DNA from: Lacibacter luteus
GTDB taxonomy: Bacteria > Bacteroidota > Bacteroidia > Chitinophagales > Chitinophagaceae
Reading direction: 5' to 3'
Length of the DNA: 64,000 nucleotides
NCBI RefSeq assembly: GCF_004118265.1
Contig: NZ_SDHW01000003.1
Span: 124,001 to 188,000, forward strand
The notes below the pieces were generated by a model. That model was not told the DNA's origin. It did no database searches and was given only the letters and a program-made list of their open reading frames with translations. Below are positions 50,160 through 57,611 of the stretch, one piece after another (the stretch's first letter is position 1; every line of letters begins with the position of its first letter). Position numbers and translations under genes: made by a program.

Positions 50160-51683
50160 ATGGCACTACCTAAAGAGCCCCGGCAGAAGATGATTAACCT
50201 GATGTATCTGGTGTTAACAGCATTGTTGGCACTCAACGTATCAGCCGAAATCATCAATGCATTTAAAGTTGTAGATAATAGCCTTTCCACTACCAACGCA
50301 GTTGTTGACCGTGCAACGGGAACAATTATGGAGTCGTTCAAACTGAAAATGCAGGATCCAACTTCTAGAGCAAAAGCAGAAGTTTGGATGCCTAAAGCGC
50401 AAACTGCTGTACAGCTTACAAAAGAAATGAGCGACTATATTGATCAGATCAAAATGAAAATAAAAGTTGAAGCAGGATATAATCCAAACGATCCTGAATC
50501 GACTTTTAAAGAAGATAATGTAGATATTGCTACCCGTATCATGGACAAGCAAGGCGAAGGCGAAAAGCTGCGTAAAAAACTGGAAGAATATAAAATCAAA
50601 ATGCTTGCTATTGATCCTGAAGTAGGAAAAATGTTTGCAAGTAATTTGCCGGTAAATACCGAAATACCAAAATTGAAAAACAGCAGTATTAAAAATCCTT
50701 CATGGGCATACGCTTATTTTCACATGACGCCTACAGTAGCGGCATTAACAATGCTGAGCAAATTCCAGAACGACGTTAAAACAACCGAAAGCCGTTTGGT
50801 GAATGAGTTCCACAACCGTGTAGGCCAGGTAGTTGTACGTTTCGATGCGTTTGAACCAATTGTGGGTTCTAACACCACTTACCTTTTCCCGGGTCAGGAA
50901 ATGGAAATTACTGCCGGTTTAGGAGCTTTTAGCAAAACAAAACTTCCTACTGTTTCTATTGCAGGTGCGCCAGTAACATTAAATGAAAAAGGCTTAGCTG
51001 TTAAGAAATTTAAAGTGGGCAGCACTAGCGGATCGGTGAAAGTAGTTGTAAACTATACCGACCAGGATGGTAATCCGCAAACAAAAGAATCTGAAATCAA
51101 CTATACCGTTGGTACTGCAACAGGCGCTTTTGTAAGTGCTGAAAAAGTAAAAGTATTATACATTGGTTTAGATAACGAACTCGCTGTTAGCGGTGGTAAT
51201 GTAGGCGATGAAAAAGTAAGCGTTAGCATCAACAACGGTACATTAGCTAAAATCGGCCCCGGCCGTTATGTTGCAAAACCTGCTTCGCCCGGTAAAGCAA
51301 TCGTAACCGTAAATGCAGATGGTAGACCAAGCAGCTTCGAGTTCCGTGTTAAATCGGTTCCTGATCCTGTTGCGATGGTTGGTCCAAGTAAGGGTGGTCG
51401 TATGCAGTCAAACGTATTTAAAGCGCAGCAAGGTGTTCGTGCCGAATTGGAAAACTTTGTGTTTGAAGGAGTTCAGTATACTGTTACGGGATATGTTATC
51501 TACATGACAGGTGCAGGTTTCCCTGATCCGCAATTCCGTCAGGTAAGCGGTAATACATTCTCTGCTGTACAAGATCTCATTAATAAGGCAAAACCTGGCA
51601 CAACGGTTACTTTGGATGAAGTACAGGTACAGGGTCCTGGAGGTCGCAGAAGAATCCCCGGTATATTCTTTAACCTTTATTAA
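50160..51683 (+). CDS. gldM: T9SS/gliding motor protein GldM
   Basis: A 507-aa protein with one N-terminal helix (INLMYLVLTALLALNVSAEI) and a periplasmic chain of four domains. The N-terminal signature is PKEPRQKMINLMYLVLTALL. Helical D1 occupies residues ~40-220 and beta-rich Ig-like domains follow (VGQVVVRFDAFEPIVGSNTT, KVLYIGLDNELAVSGGNVGD). The C-terminal domain has GPGGRRRIPGIFFNLY. Transmembrane force from GldL is passed through GldM to the GldKN ring. Length and order are normal. Confidence 0.97.
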   Translation: MALPKEPRQKMINLMYLVLTALLALNVSAEIINAFKVVDNSLSTTNAVVDRATGTIMESFKLKMQDPTSRAKAEVWMPKAQTAVQLTKEMSDYIDQIKMKIKVEAGYNPNDPESTFKEDNVDIATRIMDKQGEGEKLRKKLEEYKIKMLAIDPEVGKMFASNLPVNTEIPKLKNSSIKNPSWAYAYFHMTPTVAALTMLSKFQNDVKTTESRLVNEFHNRVGQVVVRFDAFEPIVGSNTTYLFPGQEMEITAGLGAFSKTKLPTVSIAGAPVTLNEKGLAVKKFKVGSTSGSVKVVVNYTDQDGNPQTKESEINYTVGTATGAFVSAEKVKVLYIGLDNELAVSGGNVGDEKVSVSINNGTLAKIGPGRYVAKPASPGKAIVTVNADGRPSSFEFRVKSVPDPVAMVGPSKGGRMQSNVFKAQQGVRAELENFVFEGVQYTVTGYVIYMTGAGFPDPQFRQVSGNTFSAVQDLINKAKPGTTVTLDEVQVQGPGGRRRIPGIFFNLY

Positions 51684-51742
51684 TTGTGCGTTTGCATATT
51701 ATTTCAAAGAAAATTGCGTTTAAACAGAATAAAACGGACAAA

Positions 51743-52816
51743 ATGAAAATGAAAAACCTGGGTATTGGATTGGTAGCGCTCTTACTGATTTCTTCAGTAG
51801 ATGCTGTTGCTCAGACTCAGCCAAGAAAGAAAACAACCAAGAAGACGACAACTCAACCGTCTTCTGGTTATGGAAGTTCCGGCTACGGAGCACCTGCAAA
51901 TACGCAGCAACAACCTACGCAGAACTCTGCTTATGGTAACAATAACCAACCGCAGCAATCCAATCAGCCGCAAGCCAATATTCCAATTGTTGTTGTCCCT
52001 AAATCAGGAAACAATTCTTTAGATACTGTTATCCCTTCTTTACGTAACGATGCGTCAATTGAACGTAACCTGATCAAGGACCGTCAGCCATTGGCATATG
52101 AGCACATTCGTGAGGATGATGCGGTTTACCGCCAGCGTGTGTGGAGAGAAATTGATACACGTGAAAAAATGAATCTTCCTTTCCGTTATTCGGCAGATGA
52201 AGACAACGGTAACCAGCGTTTCATTGCAATTATTTTAAAAGCAATCAGAGACAGAGAAATAACAGCATTTGATGCAAATGACGATCGTTTTACAACACCT
52301 CTTACTCCGGCTAAAGTAATGGAAGCATTTGCCGGTGGTGTTGATACTGTTCCGGTTTATGATATGCAGGGTAATATCGAACGTTACGAAGTACGTACAC
52401 GTGAGTTTGATCCTGACAGTATTTACCAGTTCCGTATTAAAGAAGAATGGGTGTTCGATAAAGAATCGTCACGCATGTTTGTAAGAATCCTGGGTATTTG
52501 TCCTGTTAAACCTGTTTACACAACACAAGGTACGTTTGTAGGTATGTTCCCGATGTTCTGGGTTTATTATCCTGATGCACGTGGTGTTCTTTCACGCTAC
52601 GAAGCATTTAATGGTAAAAACTTTGGTGCACGTATGACATGGGAAGAGTTGTTCGAGAACCGTATGTTCAGCAGCTATATTACCAAGTCAACAATGGATA
52701 ATCCTTACGATCGTCGTTTGAAAGATTATATCAAAGATCCGATCCTTCGTTTACTTGAAGGTGAAAATATCAAAGAGAAAATCTTTAACTACGAACAAGA
52801 TCTTTGGCCGTACTAA
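51743..52816 (+). CDS. gldN: T9SS/gliding ring protein GldN
   Basis: A 357-aa protein from the ATG at 51743, with a signal (KNLGIGLVALLLISSVDAVA). The frame open from a GTG at 51686 lacks a signal at its N-terminus and is rejected. Residues ~25-90 are a Lys/Thr-, then Gln/Asn/Pro/Ser-rich linker. The conserved domain starts near PSLRNDASIERNLIKDRQPL and includes REDDAVYRQRVWREIDTREK and RILGICPVKPVYTTQGTFVG. It partners GldK in the periplasmic ring. The linker makes it longer than many GldN proteins. Confidence 0.96.
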   Translation: MKMKNLGIGLVALLLISSVDAVAQTQPRKKTTKKTTTQPSSGYGSSGYGAPANTQQQPTQNSAYGNNNQPQQSNQPQANIPIVVVPKSGNNSLDTVIPSLRNDASIERNLIKDRQPLAYEHIREDDAVYRQRVWREIDTREKMNLPFRYSADEDNGNQRFIAIILKAIRDREITAFDANDDRFTTPLTPAKVMEAFAGGVDTVPVYDMQGNIERYEVRTREFDPDSIYQFRIKEEWVFDKESSRMFVRILGICPVKPVYTTQGTFVGMFPMFWVYYPDARGVLSRYEAFNGKNFGARMTWEELFENRMFSSYITKSTMDNPYDRRLKDYIKDPILRLLEGENIKEKIFNYEQDLWPY

Positions 52817-52829
52817 TAATATCACTTTT

Positions 52830-52860
52830 AAAAAAGCCGTCTGAATAAGACGGCTTTTTT
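52830..52860 (+). terminator. Rho-independent terminator after gldN
   Basis: AAAAAAGCCGTC (52830-52841) pairs with GACGGCTTTTTT (52849-52860) around a 7-base loop. It closes the gldKLMN operon. Confidence 0.9.
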
Positions 52861-52965
52861 AATGCAGGAACCCCAGCAAAACTGACTTTCAATTTGTTGA
52901 AGTATGTATAATCAGTAGGTTGAAAAATAGATAAAAATAGGTGCAAAAATACTCGCATAAGGGTA

Positions 52966-52995
52966 TTGCACTTTTCTCATGAGTTTGTATCTTTA
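52966..52995 (+). promoter_or_regulatory. Full Bacteroidota promoter in the gldN-uvrC gap
   Basis: TTG (52966-52968), a 19-base spacer and TATCTTTA (52988-52995) fit the TTG-N19-TAnnTTTG layout. No gene start follows on the plus strand, but a terminator does at 53031. Confidence 0.65.
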
Positions 52996-53000
52996 CCTCG

Positions 53001-53062
53001 GTTTTTCATAGGATATTGGATTTTAAAGACGGGGCTGGATTTCTATCCTGGCCCCATTTTTT
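53001..53062 (+). ncRNA. Candidate small RNA of about 60 nt
   Basis: The unit runs from just after a complete promoter (52966-52995) to the end of a strong terminator (53031-53062). It contains no plausible ORF and lies between two convergent protein genes (gldN and uvrC). Length and layout are those of a small regulatory RNA or a stable terminator-derived RNA. There is no homology-based support. Confidence 0.5.
53031..53062 (+). terminator. Rho-independent terminator of the candidate small RNA
   Basis: GGGGC and GGAT pair with ATCC and GCCCC (53031-53055, small internal bulge, TTCT loop), followed by A and seven T. The T run is on the plus-strand 3' side, so it does not serve uvrC. Confidence 0.85.
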
Positions 53063-53074
53063 TGCCCTTTTGAT

Positions 53075-54889
53075 TCATTGCGCTTCTGTTTCTTCCAATG
53101 CCTTTTTTACGATCATTGCTTTGCTTTCGCCAATTACTTTACTCAACTCTTCAACAGATGCTTTACGGATATTGTTAACCGATTTAAACGCTTTTAAAAG
53201 CATTGTAATTGTTGCTTCTCCAACTCCCTTAATACTGTCGAGTTCAGTTTTAAACGTGCCCTTACTTCTTTTGGCACGGTGAAAAGTAATGCCAAAACGA
53301 TGTACTTCATCACGTATGCTGCGGATAAGACGTAAGCTCTCACTGTTATAATCAAGTTTAAGCGATTGCTGATCGCCGGTAAAGAAAATTTCTTCTACGT
53401 TTTTTGCAAGTCCAACAACCGTCATTTTACTTTCCAGCTGTAATGCTTTAATACTTTCCATTGCAGATGATAGTTGCCCCTTACCACCATCGATAATTAC
53501 AAGCTGAGGAAGAGCTTCACCTTCTTCAACCAAACGTTTATAACGGCGCATCACAACTTCTTTCATTGAAGCGAAGTCGTTAATACCTTCAACTGTCTTA
53601 ATATTAAACTTGCGGTAATCGTTCTTACTCGGCTCTCCGTTTTTAAAACAGACCATTGCTGAAACGGGGTAAGAGCCCTGGAAGTTCGAGTTGTCGAAAC
53701 ACTCGATATGCACCGGCAATTGCGGAAGATGAAGATCTTTTTGCAGCTGCTCAATAATGCGCAGATTGTTTTCTTTTTTTCGATCAGTTAACTGCAGTGC
53801 TTTTTTACGTTTGTATTCTTCAAAGAAAATAGCTGCATTTTTTTGGGAGAGTTCCAACAATTTTTTCTTTTCACCAGCCTTTGGTACAGTTATTTTTAAT
53901 TGTTCATCGAGCAACTCGATTTCTACTGGCAAGATCAATTCGGGCGAAAAACTCTCGAACCTGTTCCGGATATAACTCACAGCAAACTCGAGGATCTCTT
54001 TTTCGTTTTCACCGAGTCTGCTTTGCAGTTGAAGATTTTCTGTTTGGATGATGCTGCCGTTCTGCACCATCATATAATTGAGAAAAGCTTTTTCTTCGTG
54101 TATAACCAATGATATTACATCTGCATCGCCAAGCTTTGGATTAACTACTGTTGATGTAGCACGGTAGCTTTCGAGGTGTTCAATTTTTTTCCGGTTGATC
54201 TCTGCTTTTTCAAAATTCATATCGGCTGCAAACTGTTTCATTTCTTCTTTGAGATGACGGATAACAGGCGACAGGTTTCCTTTGAGGATATTCTTTACCT
54301 GTTCGAGGTTTTCTCCATAATCTGCTTCTGTTTGTAATCGCTCACAAGGTCCTTTACAGTTGCCTAAATGATATTCCAGGCAAACCTTATACTTGCCCTT
54401 TTTCAATTGTGATTCTGCAAGGTTTAGTTTACAGTTACGGATGGGGATGTGCTGACGAATAAAATCAATCAGGTCTCTCACCTTCGCAACCGATGTAAAC
54501 GGACCTAAATAAGTTGAACCATCTGCAATTTTCTTTCGGGTAAGAAAAACACGGGGAAAGGGTTCGTTTTTAATAACGATAAAAGGATAACTCTTATCAT
54601 CTTTCAGATCAATATTAAAAACAGGTTGAAACTGTTTAATGAGTGAGTTCTCTAAAAAGAAAGCATCCTGTTCTGAATTAACAACTGTAAACTCAATACT
54701 GTTAATGCGACGAACAAGCTCCTGTGTTTTGTACGACTGAAGTGTTTTTGTAAAGTAAGATGAAACACGCTTTCGCAGGTGCTTGGCTTTTCCTACGTAC
54801 AGTAGCTTTTTATCTGCATCGTAGTACTTGTAAATTCCCGGTTGAGCAGGAATGCCCGGCAATACTTTTTTTAATTCAGCTTCGGTCAT
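53075..54889 (-). CDS. uvrC: Excinuclease ABC subunit C
   Basis: A 604-aa UvrC. The GIY-YIG nuclease is PAQPGIYKYYDADKKLLYVG, and the Cys-rich loop is CLEYHLGNCKGPCERL. UvrBC-interaction helix MKQFAADMNFEKAEINRKKI, RNase H-like nuclease IECFDNSNFQGSYPVSAMVC and LVIIDGGKGQLSSAM, and C-terminal helix-hairpin-helix DSIKGVGEATITMLLKAFKS follow. It makes the dual incisions of nucleotide-excision repair with UvrAB. The length is normal. It lies two bases downstream of a lipoprotein gene on the same strand. Confidence 0.97.
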   Translation of the reverse strand: MTEAELKKVLPGIPAQPGIYKYYDADKKLLYVGKAKHLRKRVSSYFTKTLQSYKTQELVRRINSIEFTVVNSEQDAFFLENSLIKQFQPVFNIDLKDDKSYPFIVIKNEPFPRVFLTRKKIADGSTYLGPFTSVAKVRDLIDFIRQHIPIRNCKLNLAESQLKKGKYKVCLEYHLGNCKGPCERLQTEADYGENLEQVKNILKGNLSPVIRHLKEEMKQFAADMNFEKAEINRKKIEHLESYRATSTVVNPKLGDADVISLVIHEEKAFLNYMMVQNGSIIQTENLQLQSRLGENEKEILEFAVSYIRNRFESFSPELILPVEIELLDEQLKITVPKAGEKKKLLELSQKNAAIFFEEYKRKKALQLTDRKKENNLRIIEQLQKDLHLPQLPVHIECFDNSNFQGSYPVSAMVCFKNGEPSKNDYRKFNIKTVEGINDFASMKEVVMRRYKRLVEEGEALPQLVIIDGGKGQLSSAMESIKALQLESKMTVVGLAKNVEEIFFTGDQQSLKLDYNSESLRLIRSIRDEVHRFGITFHRAKRSKGTFKTELDSIKGVGEATITMLLKAFKSVNNIRKASVEELSKVIGESKAMIVKKALEETEAQ

Positions 54890-54891
54890 AA

Positions 54892-55461
54892 TCAGTTTTC
54901 TTCACGTTCATCCCAGATCACCTTTTCGGTAATTGTTTTTTCCGGCTGATCCTTTTTTGCTTTAGAAGTAATAAGCACTAAACTTTTATTATGCTTCCAC
55001 AGTAACTGCTGAACAATAGATGAGTCGCCTTTCTCTTCGTGTCTTACGAGGTATAATTGTGTAATCGTTTCTTTTTCGGGATTTACATAAATATCAACAC
55101 GTGTTACAGGAATATCTTCATCTGTTGCTTCGTAGTTAAGTGTGAGTGATTCTATTGTTTCGTCGGCAAACGTTACTTCTTTGAAATATTCCTCAAAGTT
55201 TTTCTTTTCTATTTCTTTTACCAGGAACGGCTGCAGTATTGCTCTAACCTGTTCTTTTGTAATAAACTGAGAATCGGTGTAAATGCTGTCTTGCTGTACA
55301 ACTTTTAAAAATGCAAAAGGAACTGTATCAATATATTTCAGCTGCCCTTTTAAGTAAGAAGAAACATCAACATAATCTCTTGGTTCTTTTGGCTTGCGTT
55401 TACAACTTCCTAAAAGCGATAATGCAGTAATGGTTACAGCAATGAATAATAAATGCTTCAT
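54892..55461 (-). CDS. Uncharacterised lipoprotein
   Basis: A 189-aa protein from the ATG at 55461 (the frame to 55539 adds 26 unlikely residues). The lipobox is TALSLLGSCKRK. The mature part is hydrophilic, with DYVDVSSYLKGQLKYIDTVP and DIPVTRVDIYVNPEKETITQ, plus a likely two-layer sheet. I do not recognise a family. It ends two bases before uvrC, so it is probably cotranscribed with it but need not share its function. Confidence 0.75.
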   Translation of the reverse strand: MKHLLFIAVTITALSLLGSCKRKPKEPRDYVDVSSYLKGQLKYIDTVPFAFLKVVQQDSIYTDSQFITKEQVRAILQPFLVKEIEKKNFEEYFKEVTFADETIESLTLNYEATDEDIPVTRVDIYVNPEKETITQLYLVRHEEKGDSSIVQQLLWKHNKSLVLITSKAKKDQPEKTITEKVIWDEREEN

Positions 55462-55519
55462 GCTGTAAAAATATCGAAAACTACTGTGAATAGTAAAGGC
55501 TGTAAACTTCCTGTATTGC

Positions 55520-56884
55520 CTAGCGTAGTGTTTTAACAAGGCCTATCCTGAAGCCATAATCAACCAGGTGTTCCTTGATTGGGTAATCGCCTCTGGTATT
55601 AGAGAAGAGCTGGTACCGGAGTTGAGGACCTGCCTGCAATTGAATGTCGTTCATATTCCAACGAAAGAATGTTTCGATGGATGAGTTTAAGTTAAGGTTA
55701 CTCAGTAAATCGGGAGCTTTTACGTATTTCTTCAGATCGTTGGTAAGAAAGTATCCCGAAGCAGAAAGTAAATAAGTAGGCTGAACATTTGCAGCCATAT
55801 GGAACTGCAGGTTACGTTTGCCGGCCAATTTAAATTCAAAGCCAACAGGTATTGCTAATTGGAAGGTTTCGTTTTTAACAACGCTTAAACTGCCCGAATC
55901 GGCTCTTAAAGCAGAAATACGCTGTACTGTTCCTGATGAACCAAAAGAAATCGTTGCAACCTGTGGACTTGATCTGAACACTTCAACATTATAGCGTGTA
56001 TAATTTAACTGTAACCCTGTGCGGAAACGTACATTTTTTGATGCTGGGAAAAGTATAGCCGCACCTGCTTCCATACCAATGGAAGGCGTATGCCTGGCAA
56101 CATTTTCCGGGTTTTGATTTTGCAGGTTGCCAAACGTTAAACGGTTATCGCTATAAAGAACCCTGTAGCTTGCGCTGGAGGTAAGATAAAACTGGATCTG
56201 TTTTTTTAGTGGCTGTTTTACAATAACAGGAACATTTACCTCGTAGTTAAGTTCTGCATCAGTTAATGTAGAAGCAGCGGCGGGTTCAGTTATAGTTGTA
56301 TGCGATGGTTCTGCAGGTGCAGCAATCAATTCAGGTAATGCTGATTTTACCTGCGGAATGCGTTGTGCAGGATCAACAGACATTAACCTGCTGTCTGCAG
56401 AAATTTTTTCAAGCAAAACTGTATTTTCCGGTTCTTCATTTTTTACTACAGGAGCTGTAACCTGCGCTACATTTATTTCTGCAATCGATTCTGTTAACGA
56501 TTCATCAACTGATGCTGTTACAGTGTGCTCGTCGTCTTTAATTATGACCTCTGCAGATTTTTTATTGTTGTTTTTGTGTATGGAAATAACAGGAGTTTCG
56601 TTTGCCGCAACATTTTCGTCTGCATCTGTATCAATAAACTGTTGTCCGGCATTTGAACTGAAGAGTTCGGTATTGCTCAACTCATCATCACCCGTAGAAA
56701 TTGCAATACCAAGAAGAAGTAAAGTGCTTAAACCAAAAGATTTGAAATTGAATGTGCGGTTACGGCGACGGATCTGTTTTTGAATATGCTCCCACGATTG
56801 CTGGGATGGGTACATACGATACTCATCGGCCTTTTCCTTAAGCGATCCTTCAAATGATTCATCCCTGTACATAAAGCGCTCCAT
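55520..56884 (-). CDS. Membrane-anchored beta-barrel protein, probable ECF-sigma partner
   Basis: A 454-aa protein. Residues 1-42 are hydrophilic and basic (MERFMYRDESFEGSLKEKAD, QSWEHIQKQIRRRNRTFNFK). One membrane helix follows (FGLSTLLLLGIAIST), then a ~190-residue Glu/Ala/Val-rich linker. The C-terminal ~220 residues are beta strands of outer-membrane-barrel type (FYLTSSASYRVLYSDNRLTF, RFRTGLQLNYTRYNVEVFRS), ending at LVDYGFRIGLVKTLR. The start at 56884 follows the sigma gene by 32 bases. The cytoplasmic head may bind the sigma factor as an anti-sigma. A barrel tethered to an inner-membrane helix is odd. Confidence 0.75.
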   Translation of the reverse strand: MERFMYRDESFEGSLKEKADEYRMYPSQQSWEHIQKQIRRRNRTFNFKSFGLSTLLLLGIAISTGDDELSNTELFSSNAGQQFIDTDADENVAANETPVISIHKNNNKKSAEVIIKDDEHTVTASVDESLTESIAEINVAQVTAPVVKNEEPENTVLLEKISADSRLMSVDPAQRIPQVKSALPELIAAPAEPSHTTITEPAAASTLTDAELNYEVNVPVIVKQPLKKQIQFYLTSSASYRVLYSDNRLTFGNLQNQNPENVARHTPSIGMEAGAAILFPASKNVRFRTGLQLNYTRYNVEVFRSSPQVATISFGSSGTVQRISALRADSGSLSVVKNETFQLAIPVGFEFKLAGKRNLQFHMAANVQPTYLLSASGYFLTNDLKKYVKAPDLLSNLNLNSSIETFFRWNMNDIQLQAGPQLRYQLFSNTRGDYPIKEHLVDYGFRIGLVKTLR

Positions 56885-56916
56885 AATCAGTTTTTGGTTT
56901 GGTTGTACGGACAATG

Positions 56917-57501
56917 TTAAAACCGAACATGGGCTGCTGCAACCCATTCATCCTGTCTCTGTGGCCGGATAATAATTTTCTTTTGAACTAAAATCTGCTC
57001 CAGCATGGCCTTGGCTCTTGTGTATTGCGAGCGGCTTGTACTTTCTTCAATATCCAGCATTTGTGCAATTTCACGATGCGTGTAACCGTCAATCGCAAAA
57101 AGGTTCAATACCGTTCGGTAACCAATAGGCAGCATACGAATACATTCTACAACCTGTTTGGCCTGGATAATTGAAGGAACACTATCTTCTCTTACCTGTA
57201 TGGTATGGGCTTGAGAAATGTCCACACTGTCGTTAAACTTCTTGTGTTTTTTAAGATGATTAATACAGGTGTGTACGATAATGCGCCTGATCCAACCTTC
57301 AAAAGAGCCTTTGCTTTGAAACTGATGAATTTGTGTAAACACCCTGATGAAACCTTCCTGCAGCATGTCTTCTGCATCTTCCCTGTTGCGGGCAAAACGA
57401 TAACAAACAGCCAACATTTTAGGGCTGTATTTGCTATACAACTCTTGCTGTGCGGCGGGCTGATTTTTAAGACATCCCAGTAAGATTGCTTCCTCAGTCA
57501 T
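56917..57501 (-). CDS. ECF-type RNA polymerase sigma factor
   Basis: A 194-aa sigma-70 protein. Region 2 is YSKYSPKMLAVCYRFARNRE then DAEDMLQEGFIRVFTQIHQF and GSFEGWIRRIIVHTCINHLK. Region 4 is MLPIGYRTVLNLFAIDGYTH then REIAQMLDIEESTSRSQYTR, the helix-turn-helix. There is no N-terminal region 1, as expected for ECF factors. It lies just upstream of a membrane-anchored barrel protein that may act as its anti-sigma factor. No target promoter can be named. Confidence 0.95.
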   Translation of the reverse strand: MTEEAILLGCLKNQPAAQQELYSKYSPKMLAVCYRFARNREDAEDMLQEGFIRVFTQIHQFQSKGSFEGWIRRIIVHTCINHLKKHKKFNDSVDISQAHTIQVREDSVPSIIQAKQVVECIRMLPIGYRTVLNLFAIDGYTHREIAQMLDIEESTSRSQYTRAKAMLEQILVQKKIIIRPQRQDEWVAAAHVRF

Positions 57502-57611
57502 TTACAGATGGGTTTGCAACCCTGAATTTAGACAAATTAGTTGAAAATACTGCTGCTTTCCTGTCAAAAAAAAAGCAGGAAAGCAGCAGTATTTAAATGG
57601 AGAAAAAGGGA

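Noticed and set aside
53016-53282. Plus-strand 88-aa frame over the uvrC 3' end
   Set aside because: It is antisense to uvrC, covers the terminator, and has no family-like sequence.
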